Part shown: positions 25,323 to 37,225 of the stretch, in pieces
Layout: every line of letters begins with the position of its first letter
Position numbering within the stretch: position 1 is the stretch's first letter
DNA from: Pseudomonadota bacterium
GTDB lineage: Bacteria; Pseudomonadota; Alphaproteobacteria; Rhizobiales; Rhizobiaceae
Length of the DNA: 46,228 nucleotides
Reading direction: 5' to 3'
Assembly: GCA_023399465.1 (NCBI GenBank)
Contig: JAEWPB010000012.1
Location: 1 to 46,228, forward strand
The notes under the pieces: model-generated
Databases searched by the model: none
Seen by the model: the letters and a program-made list of their open reading frames with translations, nothing else
Told to the model about the DNA's origin: nothing
Program-made: the position numbers and the translations under genes

Positions 25323-25841
25323 CTAGGCCGTGATCATGTCGGTCAGCAGCCAGCCCGGCTTGCTCCCGTCCGCGACGCTTTCCCGCCAGTCGAGAACGGC
25401 GAGACCGGCGGTCGGAAATCCGAGGGGCGCGGCCTCATGGGCGGCCTCGACGCCGGCCAGGGTCTCGAGAACGTCCTCGATGGTCGGGTTGTGGCCGATG
25501 ATCATCACGCTGCGGCTTCCGGTCTGGGCCGAGAGGATGGCGAGATAGGTGTCGAGCGTGGCGTTGTAGAGTTCGTCGACGAAGCGGAACTCGGTATCGA
25601 CGCTGACGACGCGGCGGATCGCGTCGGCCGTTTCGCGGCAACGTACCGCCGTCGAGCAGAGAACGATGTCGGGGGCATAGTCGCGGTCGCCGGCGATGTC
25701 GGCCACGGCCTCGGCCTCGGCCTCGGCATAGCCCTTCTCGCTCAATGACCGGTCGAAATCCCGCTGGCCGGTGGTGGCCCAGCCGGATTCGGCGTGGCGC
25801 ATGAGGAAAATCCGGTATGGCGGTGGTGAAATTGTCGTCAT
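25323..25841 (-). CDS. SixA-like histidine phosphatase
   Basis: The 172-residue member of the histidine phosphatase superfamily has the catalytic motif FLMRHAESGWA, with the acceptor His near residue 14, and the second conserved histidine in MIIGHNPTIED. The size and the missing insertions match SixA, which removes phosphate from HPt domains and PTS phosphocarriers. Here the target could be a phosphorylated HPt or PTS(Ntr) protein, but none is proven. ATG 25841 opens directly into the first strand. It is upstream of the YcjX/YcjF pair on the same strand, with 114 bases between. Confidence 0.87.
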   Translation of the reverse strand: MTTISPPPYRIFLMRHAESGWATTGQRDFDRSLSEKGYAEAEAEAVADIAGDRDYAPDIVLCSTAVRCRETADAIRRVVSVDTEFRFVDELYNATLDTYLAILSAQTGSRSVMIIGHNPTIEDVLETLAGVEAAHEAAPLGFPTAGLAVLDWRESVADGSKPGWLLTDMITA

Positions 25842-26046
25842 CTGGTGCTTGGCCCGGCCCCTGTCACAGCATTGTTGCACTAGCCCTGCGGCGTCCGGCC
25901 GTCAACTGCGACCATCGGCGAGGGCTTGCATTGGCGGTTTTCAGCCCGCAGTTGCGCCAAGCAACGCCCGAATGAACCGTTTTTGCGGATAATGGTGAAA
26001 AAATAGACTGTTAGCTGTTTTTTGTGACAAATTTAAAATTGTTTTC

Positions 26047-26075
26047 CTTGGTTAAAGCGCACTTGAATCTTATAT
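26047..26075 (+). promoter_or_regulatory. Probable sigma-70-type promoter of dksA
   Basis: A -35 box CTTGGT (26047-26052) and a -10 box TTATAT (26070-26075) are 17 bases apart, close to the rhizobial consensus CTTGAC-N17-CTATAT. It lies 51 bases before the start codon in an AT-rich stretch. Confidence 0.55.
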
Positions 26076-26125
26076 GCGCGTTGGGATATACACCCGGCAT
26101 TGAGATGTTCTTCAGGAGAATCGCG

Positions 26126-26545
26126 TTGAGTGAGAAGATCGATCTTAGCCATTATGTGCTCTCGGAAGACGAAGAGTTCATGAATGCCAACCAGAGGGCC
26201 TATTTCCGGGCCAAATTGATCGCCTGGAAAAACGATATACTGAGGGAAGCACGGGAGACCCTGGGGCATCTGGCTGAAGAAAGTGCAAACCATCCCGACC
26301 TCGCCGACAGGGCCTCGTCCGAGACCGACCGCGCGATCGAGCTTCGGGCTCGTGACCGCCAGCGCAAGCTGATCTCCAAGATCGACGCCGCGCTGCAGCG
26401 TATCGACGAAGGTACCTACGGCTACTGCGAGGAGACCGGGGAGCCGATTGGATTGAAGCGTCTTGACGCACGTCCGATCGCCACTCTTTCGATCGAAGCG
26501 CAGGAAAGGCACGAGCGCCGTGAAAAGGTGTATCGCGACGAATAA
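26126..26545 (+). CDS. dksA: RNA polymerase-binding transcription factor DksA
   Basis: The 139-residue protein is a coiled-coil factor that enters the RNA polymerase secondary channel and acts with ppGpp. The N-terminus SEKIDLSHYVLSEDEEFMN and the two-helix coiled coil with tip region DLADRASSETD match DksA. The zinc-finger region reads YCEETGEPIGLKRLDARP and then TLSIEAQ. Only the first of the four usual cysteines is present; the others are Thr, Ser and Ala. Zinc-independent DksA of this kind is known from other alphaproteobacteria. The TTG at 26126 is chosen because AGGAG precedes it at correct distance. A strong terminator follows. Confidence 0.94.
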   Translation: MSEKIDLSHYVLSEDEEFMNANQRAYFRAKLIAWKNDILREARETLGHLAEESANHPDLADRASSETDRAIELRARDRQRKLISKIDAALQRIDEGTYGYCEETGEPIGLKRLDARPIATLSIEAQERHERREKVYRDE

Positions 26546-26571
26546 GTCGCGATACTGCTACCAAGCTTGAA

Positions 26572-26606
26572 GGGTACGCCGGCTGGAGGGCCGCGTACCC
26601 TTTTTT
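26572..26606 (+). terminator. Rho-independent terminator of dksA
   Basis: An 8-bp stem (gggtacgc with gcgtaccc) and 13-base loop end in six Ts (26601-26606), 27 bases after the stop codon. Confidence 0.9.
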
Positions 26607-26720
26607 GTCTGAGGATGCTCGCAGCGAAGGTGCGGGAGAGAGCGTCGGCTCCGTTGTGCGTCCCTTACGGCGAACAGCCAGCAGACTGCTGCTGCCCCTT
26701 GAAGGCTCAGCCGTCGCCGC

Positions 26721-27695
26721 TCACTTGTCGCGGCTTACCGACATCTCGCCGAAGATGCGCGCCATTTCCTTCTGCACCGGATCCTCGCTCGGACCGCCAC
26801 CGGTAATCACCGGCTGCTCCGGCGCGCGTCTGGCGCCCGGGCCTTCGATCGCGGGGGCCGTTGTCGCGTCGCCGAGCGGCACCTTGCCGGCGGAAAGGTT
26901 GTTCGCCATCTCGGCCTCGAGAATGCGGTCGAACTCGCTGCCGAGTTCCTTCGTCTGAGCGACGGGAGCCGGAGGCGCGACGGACGCGGGCGATGGCCTC
27001 GGCGCTGCCGGGATCTGAGGCGCCGGGCGCTCGACCTGTTGCGGCAGGACCCGCGCACGGGCCGCATCAAGGGCGGCGACGGCTGCGTCATGCTGCACCG
27101 GGGCTGGCGCGGGAGCCGCCGGTGCCGCTTGCTGCGGAACCGCTGTGGCCGCCGGCTGCGGGCGGGCGGCGGGCGGCGGGGTCACCGGTTGCGGGGCCGC
27201 CTGGGCAGGGGGCTGTGCTGCAGGTTGTGCGACGGGGCGAGGAGCCGGACGTTCGGCCATCGGTGCCGGTTCGGCCGGCGGGCGATATTCGCTAACCGGT
27301 GCCGCTGGACGTGCGGGCTCGGGGGCAGCCGGCGTCGCGACTCTGGCGGTGCGTCGTTCCGGCGCTGCTTCCTGCGCCGTTGCGGGCCGGGCTACTGCGA
27401 CCTCGGAGACTGCGCCGATGCCGCTCTCGATCACGATATCGGTTGGACCGCCGATCATAACGAGATGCTCGACGTCGTCGCGGCGGATCAGCACCAGGCG
27501 CCTGCGGGCATCGACGGCTGCTGCATCCAGCACCTGGAGGCGCGGCTGCCGGTTCTTGCCGCCGCGTACGAATGGCGAGGGCGCCCGGCGACGAATGAGC
27601 ATCATGGCGGCGACGAAGCCCAGAAGCGCGATGCCGACACCGAGGGCCGCAATCAGAAAACGCATTCCGTAGCTTCCGATGAGGTCTCCAAGCAT
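26721..27695 (-). CDS. FliO-like membrane protein with Pro/Ala-rich tail
   Basis: The 324-residue protein has one membrane segment (about residues 12-34), then the small FliO-type domain LQVLDAAAVDARRRLVLIRR followed by HLVMIGGPTDIVIES (about residues 53-92). The remaining 230 residues are dominated by Pro, Ala and Gln and likely disordered. FliO assists assembly of the flagellar export apparatus. Here no other flagellar gene is in the window, so a different role near cckA is possible. The start ATG is preceded by AAGGAG. It is divergent from cckA across 445 bases. Confidence 0.72.
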   Translation of the reverse strand: MLGDLIGSYGMRFLIAALGVGIALLGFVAAMMLIRRRAPSPFVRGGKNRQPRLQVLDAAAVDARRRLVLIRRDDVEHLVMIGGPTDIVIESGIGAVSEVAVARPATAQEAAPERRTARVATPAAPEPARPAAPVSEYRPPAEPAPMAERPAPRPVAQPAAQPPAQAAPQPVTPPPAARPQPAATAVPQQAAPAAPAPAPVQHDAAVAALDAARARVLPQQVERPAPQIPAAPRPSPASVAPPAPVAQTKELGSEFDRILEAEMANNLSAGKVPLGDATTAPAIEGPGARRAPEQPVITGGGPSEDPVQKEMARIFGEMSVSRDK

Positions 27696-28140
27696 TTAGC
27701 GTCTCCTTGTCGTCGAGGCGGTATTCCGGTCCGTTGCTGCACGATTAGCGCAATACGCTGCGCGCGGAAATCGGTTTTGCGACAATATACCGGGATTTAC
27801 GGTTGTGCTCGCCGTGGTTGGTGCGGGGAAGATGCATGAGCGCGTCAAAGGCGCTACGACAGGCGCCGAGGACAGATCCGATCGCCATGGTCCGGATACA
27901 GGCGCTTCGCCGGCAATCCGGCACCGATCGTCAACCGACTTGTGGTTGTCGCCCCGCACGGCGCCATGCGAATTTGAACACGGAATTACGCGCCGGTGCC
28001 ACAATATTGGTATTCCTTGTGCATTGAACCCAGCTTTCTTGAATTGTAGCGCTTTTTGCATATGCAGCAAATTGCTAAAGATGATTCTTGAAGCGCAGCC
28101 CTCGAGATCAACTGGGCAAGCAGCGAAACGCGAGGGGTCT
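27696..28140. other. Divergent intergenic region between the FliO-like gene and cckA
   Basis: I see no coding gene. An open frame joins cckA in phase from 27805, but its amino acids (Cys/Arg/His-rich) look unlike a protein domain, and the ATG at 28141 has a good ribosome-binding site GAGGGG. A possible cckA promoter is listed separately. A GATTC site (28083-28087), the type methylated by CcrM, lies in the leader. Confidence 0.55.
28038..28066 (+). promoter_or_regulatory. Possible cckA promoter
   Basis: A -35-like CTTGAA (28038-28043) is followed after 17 bases by TATGCA (28061-28066). The -35 fits the rhizobial consensus well, the -10 only partly. Confidence 0.3.
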
Positions 28141-30762
28141 ATGACGAGATTGCGGCAGGCCGACGACAACATGCCGTTGGTGGATCGGGGGATGCGGACA
28201 GGCGTGGTCATCCGCATCATCCTGCTGGCCCTGGTATTGGTCGTGGCGGCGATCGCCTTCGTGGTGTTCAAGAATTCGCTCGACAACGAGGTCGTGCTCG
28301 GCGCCCTTGGCATACTCGCCATGGTCGGCATCTTCTTTCTGGTGTCGTCGCTGATCGGCTTCATCGAGGTGATGCCGCAGTCGCAGTCGGAAACGCTGGC
28401 CCGCAGCCTGCTCGACAGCCATCCGGACGGAACGCTGATCACCGACGACAAGGACCGGATCATCTACGCCAATGCCGCTTACGGCCGGCTGACCGGCGCA
28501 ACCAGGGCGGTCGAGGTGCAGACGCTCGAGACCCTGCTGTCGCGCAGCCGCGAATCCAACGAGGCGCTCTACCGGCTGATCAATGCCCTGCGTGAAGGCA
28601 AGGACAGCTACGAGGAGTTCCGCCTGCTGAAGCCGATCGGCCCTTCGGGTGCCGGCAATGCCGGCCCGCACTGGTATCGGCTGAAGGCGCGCATCGCGCC
28701 TGCGGAAGACGGATCCAGCCGCAAGCTCCATGTCTGGCAGATCACCGACATCACTTCCGAGCGCGACGACCAGGAGCGCTTCTTCAAGGAGTTGCAGAAC
28801 GCCATCGATTATCTCGACCACGCGCCTGCCGGCTTCTTCTCCGCCGGAAGGAAGGGTGAGATCTTCTACGTCAATGCGACGCTCGCCGAATGGCTCGGCA
28901 TCGACCTGACGAAGTTCCTGCCGGGTTCGCTTACCATCGGCGAGATCGTTGCCGGCGAGGGGCTGGCGCTGGTGCAGTCGGTACTCGCCGAACCGGGCCT
29001 GAAGAAGACCGAAACGCTGGATCTCGATCTCCGGCGCACGAACGGGCAGATGCTGCCGGTGCGCCTGATCCATCAGGTGAGTTCGATGCGCGACGGCGCG
29101 CCCGGCGAGAGCCGCACGATCGTGCTTGCGCGACAGAAGGAGGCCGAGGGCGAGCACTCCGGCTCGGCGGCGGCGATGCGCTTCAACCGTTTCTTCAACA
29201 ACACGCCGATGGCGATCGCCTCCGTCGACGGCAACGGCCGCATCTTGCGGACCAATGCGCCGTTCCTGAAGCTGTTTTCCGGCGTCGTCAGCCGTGACGA
29301 CGTCGACCGCGGCGCCATGCTGAGCGCCGTCGTCCACGATAGCGAGCGCGAAAAGCTGAAAGCGGCGCTGGCGGCGGCCAAGGACCGGCAGGTCGATATC
29401 CCGGCAATCGATTCCCGCCACCCGAAGGACGAGACCCGCCATTTCCGCTACTACGTCAACGCCGTGATCGACCAGAGCGACGAGGCGCCGGAGGAGGCGG
29501 CGATCGTCTATGCCGTCGAAGTGACCGAGCAGAAGGCGCTCGAAACCCAGATGGCGCAGACGCAGAAGATGAATGCGGTCGGCACGCTTGCCGGCGGCAT
29601 CGCCCACGACTTCAACAACGTGCTGACGGCCATCCTGCTGTCTTCCGACCACCTGTTGCTGCAGGCGCGGCCTTCGGATGCAAGCTTTGCCGACCTGATG
29701 GAGATCAAGCGCAACGCCAATCGTGCCGCCGTGCTGGTGCGCCAGCTGCTTGCCTTCTCGCGCAAGCAGACGATGCGCCCGACGGTGCTCAATCTCACCG
29801 ACGTCGTCGGCGACCTCAGGATGCTGGTCGACCGGCTGATCTCGGGCACCAACGTCAAGCTCGACGTCGACTACGGCCGCGACCTGTGGCCGGTGAAGAC
29901 CGACCTGTCGCAGTTCGAGCAGGTGCTGATCAACCTCTGCGTCAATGCCAGGGATGCGATGCCGCAGGGAGGCACCATCACGCTGCGCACCCGCAATCTT
30001 TCGGCCGACAAGGTTGCCGCCTTCAACTATTCCGACCTGCCGCAGGAAGACATGGTGCTGGTCGAGGTCGCCGATACCGGCACCGGCATCGCGCAGGAGA
30101 TCATGGACAAGATCTTCGAGCCGTTCTTCACCACCAAGGAAGTCGGCAAGGGAACCGGTCTCGGCCTGGCGATGGTCTACGGCATCATCAAGCAGTCCGG
30201 CGGCTACATCTATCCGGAATCGGAAGTGGGCGTCGGCACGGTGTTCCGCATCTTCCTGCCGCGCCACATCATCGAGGTTCAGCCGGAAGCGCCGGCAAGC
30301 GCCGGTCGCGCCGCGCCGCAACCCGTTGCCGCTGCAACCGACAGGCCGGGTGCCGCGGCAAGCGCGGAACCGGTCGACCTGACCGGCAAGTCCGCCGTGG
30401 TCCTGCTTGTCGAGGATGAGGAAGCGGTCCGTCGCGGCGGAAAGCGCATGCTCGAGACTCGCGGCTACACGGTCCACGAGGCAGGCTCGGGCGTGGAAGC
30501 GCTCGACATCATGGACGAACTCGACGGCCAGGTGGATATCGTCGTCTCCGACGTGGTGATGCCGGAGATGGACGGGCCGTCGCTGCTGCGCGAGTTGCGC
30601 AAGAAATATCCCGACCTCAAGTTCATCTTCGTCTCCGGCTATGCCGAGGACGCGTTTGCCCGCAACCTTCCTGCCGATGCCAAGTTCGGCTTCCTGCCGA
30701 AGCCGTTCTCGCTGAAGCAACTGGCGGAGGCCGTCTGGGACATGCTCGAGCGCAAGGACTGA
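28141..30762 (+). CDS. cckA: Hybrid histidine kinase CckA
   Basis: This 873-residue inner-membrane kinase heads the CckA-ChpT-CtrA phosphorelay of alphaproteobacteria. Two membrane segments lie at about residues 22-43 and 50-75. PAS-type regions follow (about 85-205, 225-340 and 350-470), then the H-box GGIAHDFNNVLTAIL with phosphoacceptor His489. The ATPase domain has an N-box near 595, DTGTGIA near 645 and GTGLGLAMVYG near 670. A C-terminal receiver (about 754-870) carries Asp804 in VVSDVVMPEMDG. A proline/alanine-rich linker precedes the receiver. Length and domain order match rhizobial CckA. Start chosen at ATG 28141, preceded by GAGGGG. Confidence 0.95.
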   Translation: MTRLRQADDNMPLVDRGMRTGVVIRIILLALVLVVAAIAFVVFKNSLDNEVVLGALGILAMVGIFFLVSSLIGFIEVMPQSQSETLARSLLDSHPDGTLITDDKDRIIYANAAYGRLTGATRAVEVQTLETLLSRSRESNEALYRLINALREGKDSYEEFRLLKPIGPSGAGNAGPHWYRLKARIAPAEDGSSRKLHVWQITDITSERDDQERFFKELQNAIDYLDHAPAGFFSAGRKGEIFYVNATLAEWLGIDLTKFLPGSLTIGEIVAGEGLALVQSVLAEPGLKKTETLDLDLRRTNGQMLPVRLIHQVSSMRDGAPGESRTIVLARQKEAEGEHSGSAAAMRFNRFFNNTPMAIASVDGNGRILRTNAPFLKLFSGVVSRDDVDRGAMLSAVVHDSEREKLKAALAAAKDRQVDIPAIDSRHPKDETRHFRYYVNAVIDQSDEAPEEAAIVYAVEVTEQKALETQMAQTQKMNAVGTLAGGIAHDFNNVLTAILLSSDHLLLQARPSDASFADLMEIKRNANRAAVLVRQLLAFSRKQTMRPTVLNLTDVVGDLRMLVDRLISGTNVKLDVDYGRDLWPVKTDLSQFEQVLINLCVNARDAMPQGGTITLRTRNLSADKVAAFNYSDLPQEDMVLVEVADTGTGIAQEIMDKIFEPFFTTKEVGKGTGLGLAMVYGIIKQSGGYIYPESEVGVGTVFRIFLPRHIIEVQPEAPASAGRAAPQPVAAATDRPGAAASAEPVDLTGKSAVVLLVEDEEAVRRGGKRMLETRGYTVHEAGSGVEALDIMDELDGQVDIVVSDVVMPEMDGPSLLRELRKKYPDLKFIFVSGYAEDAFARNLPADAKFGFLPKPFSLKQLAEAVWDMLERKD

Positions 30763-30976
30763 AACGAAGGCGCGCCGCCCGCGGGGCGCGCCTCGCCGCC
30801 CTCAGCGTGGGATGGATGGCCGGCTATCTTGCTTGAGCCTGAAGGGCGAGTGCTACTGACCCTGCAGTCTATGCAGGTGCTGAGCCGCCGGAACCCGTGG
30901 AGGATAAGAGGGGTCGTGCCGCCGAAGTGCTGCGGCCCGGCATTGTGCACTAAGCTGCGCCCATCAAATTGAAACA
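30763..30976. other. Spacer after cckA with a GC-rich hairpin, no gene
   Basis: A 9-bp stem (aggcgcgcc at 30768-30776 with ggcgcgcct at 30785-30793) follows the cckA stop but has no T-run, so it is only a possible terminator. A small hairpin ctgcagtctatgcag lies near 30863. I see no gene. Confidence 0.35.
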
Positions 30977-31007
30977 AATGCCGGAGCCCGCGGACGGCTC
31001 CGGCATT
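30977..31007 (-). terminator. Rho-independent terminator of psuG
   Basis: A perfect 12-bp stem (aatgccggagcc with ggctccggcatt) and 7-base loop are followed on the minus strand by a T-rich run (TTTGTTTCAATTT). It lies just beyond the psuG stop codon. Confidence 0.85.
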
Positions 31008-31014
31008 GTGACCG

Positions 31015-31938
<924 letters not shown>

Positions 31939-31970
31939 GGGACGTTCCGATGCTTCAGATGGACGTTGCG

Positions 31971-32915
31971 TCAGGGCAGGATGCGGGCATCCGGCACCTC
32001 GGTTAGCTTGCTCTCGAGACGATCCTCTGACAGATCGTCCGCGGTTGCAAAGGGAGATTGCAGGGTGATTGCGGCGGCGGCGGCGCCGTGCCGCATCGCC
32101 TGCGTCAGCGGCAGCCCTCGCAGCACGGCCGACAACATGCCGGAAGCGAAGGAATCTCCGGCTCCGGTGACATCGGCGATCGTATCGACCGCCGGCGGAA
32201 CGAGGCTTGCCGCCTGGTCGCCGGAAAAGGCGACGATCTCCCGGCCGCCGCGGGTGATGGCGCCGCCCTTCAGGCCGAGCCGGCGGAGCAGGGCCGGCCA
32301 TTCGCCGGAATTATCCGGCCGGACACCGGTGAGTGCGGCTGCCTCCGCCTCGTTCATGAACAGGTAGTCGATATCGGGCAGGGCGTTTTTCAGGCGAACC
32401 ACTTTTGCCGGCGAGATCGCGATCGCCGCCAGCGGCTTGCCGAGGCCGGCGACGAGCCGGGCAAGGGCGGTCAGCGTCTCTTCCGGCAGGTTGCCGTCGC
32501 ACAGGACGAGATCGGCGTCCTCGATCGCCTCGCGGACGGCGCGCACCTGCAGGCGCCGCGGCGTGAACAGGCGGTAGAGATCCATGTCGGCAAGCGCGAT
32601 CACGAGATTGCCGTCGCGCTCGAGGATGGCGGTGTAGCTCGGGGTCTTGCGGTCGAGGAAGACGAAGGGGCAATCCTCGACGCCGGCGGCGAGCGCTGCT
32701 GCCGCGACCGCCTCGCCGGTGGCATCGCCGCCGCGCGGCGAAATCAGGCGTACGGCAAAGCCGAGACGCGCCAGATTGCGCGCGGCATTGAAACCGCCGC
32801 CGCCCGGTTCCTCGAACCAGCTGCCGGGATTGCTGGCGCCCGCTGCGGTTTCGCCCTCTATCCGTCCGCGCCGGTCAATGTGGGCGCCGCCCAGAACCAG
32901 AATTTTCGCCGTCAT
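31971..32915 (-). CDS. psuK: PfkB-family pseudouridine kinase
   Basis: The 314-residue ribokinase-like enzyme has the N-terminal strand ILVLGGAHIDRRGRI, the glycine-rich GGGGFNAARNLARLG (about residues 37-51) and the signature DVTGAGDSFASG (about residues 247-258) with the catalytic Asp. PfkB kinases act on many sugars; the pseudouridine assignment rests on adjacency to psuG, which would need the 5'-phosphate it makes. It is the first gene of the two-gene unit, and the 245-base region upstream is shared with recA. Confidence 0.85.
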   Translation of the reverse strand: MTAKILVLGGAHIDRRGRIEGETAAGASNPGSWFEEPGGGGFNAARNLARLGFAVRLISPRGGDATGEAVAAAALAAGVEDCPFVFLDRKTPSYTAILERDGNLVIALADMDLYRLFTPRRLQVRAVREAIEDADLVLCDGNLPEETLTALARLVAGLGKPLAAIAISPAKVVRLKNALPDIDYLFMNEAEAAALTGVRPDNSGEWPALLRRLGLKGGAITRGGREIVAFSGDQAASLVPPAVDTIADVTGAGDSFASGMLSAVLRGLPLTQAMRHGAAAAAITLQSPFATADDLSEDRLESKLTEVPDARILP

Positions 32916-33085
32916 GCCGGGCTCCCCGCATTCTTTCCTGCCATTCGAATCGATAAGCGCCTAGAATGAGGCAGCCACCTTCCGGCGCGACGGCTGTTCA
33001 TCTGGCGACACGAGCGAAAACAAAAAAAGAACATGAACGCGTTTTCCGTTTTGTTTCAATTGCTTGTCGGGCTCTTGCAAAACAA

Positions 33086-33100
33086 GAACAAATCAAGTAC
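33086..33100 (+). promoter_or_regulatory. LexA-type SOS box upstream of recA
   Basis: The site GAAC-AAATCAA-GTAC fits the alphaproteobacterial LexA motif GAAC-N7-GAAC (GTTC-N7-GTTC) except for one base in the second half. It lies 60 bases before the recA start codon and would overlap the likely promoter. Confidence 0.5.
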
Positions 33101-33159
33101 AAAACGCATGTCGGCAGCTTCATTGCCTCTCCAGCGTCAATAACCTAAAGGTGGATCAA

Positions 33160-34245
33160 ATGGCACAAAATTCTTTGCGGCTTGTAGAGGACAAATCGGT
33201 GGACAAAAGCAAGGCACTTGAAGCGGCACTATCTCAGATCGAACGCTCGTTCGGCAAGGGATCGATCATGAAGCTCGGTTCGAACGAAAATGTGGTGGAG
33301 ATCGAGACCGTATCGACGGGCTCTCTCGGCCTTGACATCGCGCTCGGCGTCGGCGGCCTGCCGAAGGGGCGCATCATCGAGATCTACGGGCCGGAAAGCT
33401 CGGGCAAGACGACGCTGGCGCTGCAGACGATTGCCGAAGCTCAGAAGCGGGGCGGGATCTGCGCCTTCGTCGACGCCGAGCACGCCCTTGATCCGGTCTA
33501 TGCCCGCAAGCTCGGCGTCGACCTGCAGAACCTTCTGATCTCGCAGCCCGACACCGGCGAGCAGGCACTCGAAATCACCGATACGCTGGTGCGCTCCGGC
33601 GCAATCGACGTGCTCGTCGTCGACTCGGTCGCGGCGCTGACCCCGCGTGCGGAAATCGAGGGCGAAATGGGCGACAGCCTGCCGGGCCTGCAGGCACGCC
33701 TGATGAGCCAGGCGCTGCGCAAGCTGACCGCCTCGATCTCGCGTTCGAACTGCATGGTCATCTTCATCAACCAGATCCGCATGAAGATCGGCGTCATGTT
33801 CGGTTCGCCGGAAACCACCACCGGCGGCAATGCGCTGAAGTTCTACGCCTCCGTCCGCCTCGACATCCGCCGTATCGGCTCGGTGAAGGAGCGCGAAGAG
33901 GTGGTCGGCAACCAGACCCGCGTCAAGGTCGTGAAGAACAAGATGGCGCCTCCCTTCAAGCAGGTCGAATTCGACATCATGTATGGCGAGGGCGTTTCCA
34001 AGACCGGCGAACTCATCGACCTCGGGGTCAAGGCCGGAATCGTCGACAAGTCCGGCGCCTGGTTCTCCTACAACAGCCAGCGTCTCGGCCAGGGCCGCGA
34101 GAACGCCAAGACGTTCCTGCGCGACAATCCCGAGCTCGCCAACGAGATCGAGCTGGCGCTGCGCCAGAACGCCGGCCTGATCGCCGACCGGTTCCTGCAG
34201 AACGGCGGACCGGACGCGGGTGACGGGGACGACGGCGAAGGCTGA
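33160..34245 (+). CDS. recA: RecA recombinase
   Basis: The 361-residue DNA-dependent ATPase drives strand exchange and LexA self-cleavage. Walker A is GPESSGKTT (about residues 77-85), Walker B lies around DVLVVDSVAAL, and the L2 loop contains IFINQIRMKIGVMFG and TTTGGNALKFYASVR. The length and acidic C-terminus (DAGDGDDGEG) are typical. ATG 33160 has AAAGGTGG just upstream and begins the expected MAQNSLRL N-terminus. A strong terminator follows and separates it from alaS. Confidence 0.98.
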   Translation: MAQNSLRLVEDKSVDKSKALEAALSQIERSFGKGSIMKLGSNENVVEIETVSTGSLGLDIALGVGGLPKGRIIEIYGPESSGKTTLALQTIAEAQKRGGICAFVDAEHALDPVYARKLGVDLQNLLISQPDTGEQALEITDTLVRSGAIDVLVVDSVAALTPRAEIEGEMGDSLPGLQARLMSQALRKLTASISRSNCMVIFINQIRMKIGVMFGSPETTTGGNALKFYASVRLDIRRIGSVKEREEVVGNQTRVKVVKNKMAPPFKQVEFDIMYGEGVSKTGELIDLGVKAGIVDKSGAWFSYNSQRLGQGRENAKTFLRDNPELANEIELALRQNAGLIADRFLQNGGPDAGDGDDGEG

Positions 34246-34278
34246 GGCCTTGCACCGCCATTGAGGTGAGACATTGCG

Positions 34279-34316
34279 AACCGGCTGCGGAATATCCATA
34301 TCTGCAGCCGGTTTTT
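34279..34316 (+). terminator. Rho-independent terminator of recA
   Basis: A 10-bp stem (aaccggctgc with gcagccggtt) and a 15-base loop run into TTTTT, 34 bases after the recA stop codon. Confidence 0.85.
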
Positions 34317-34406
34317 GCATGTCCGGCTGGACAGTCCCGAGAGCGGGCGATAAAAGCCAGTGATTTTGATGAATGGGCAGCATCCGGCAGCAACGAAGGG
34401 CGTAGC

Positions 34407-37070
<2,664 letters not shown>

Positions 37071-37098
37071 CGTTACGCAAGTTTACGTTACGTAATGA

Positions 37099-37131
37099 AA
37101 AACGGCGGAGCTGGTGCTCCGCCGTTTTCCG
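37099..37131 (+). terminator. Rho-independent terminator of alaS
   Basis: A perfect 13-bp stem (aaaacggcggagc with gctccgccgtttt) with a 4-base loop ends in TTTT, 29 bases after the stop codon. The A-run on the 5' side could let it work in both directions, also for the convergent GST gene. Confidence 0.88.
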
Positions 37132-37225
37132 TTTGGGGCCGGTTTTCGTTTGGCCCGCGGGGCAAGCGGGAAGGTCACCGTTGGGTGACCATGACCTCAG
37201 CCGGTCCGTGCCCGTGCCGTCTGCT

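Noticed and set aside
27805..28140. 112-codon N-terminal extension of cckA
   Set aside because: Sequence is Cys/Arg/His-rich and unlike a domain; ATG 28141 has GAGGGG and matches the expected CckA start.
28108..30720. 870-codon minus-strand frame opposite cckA
   Set aside because: Antisense to an intact hybrid kinase with H-box and receiver motifs.
31939..32301. Upstream extension of psuG into psuK
   Set aside because: Overlaps the conserved kinase gene in another frame; the PsuG fold begins after ATG 31938.
33229..34383. Minus-strand frame over recA
   Set aside because: Shadow of recA; no domain and no ribosome-binding site.
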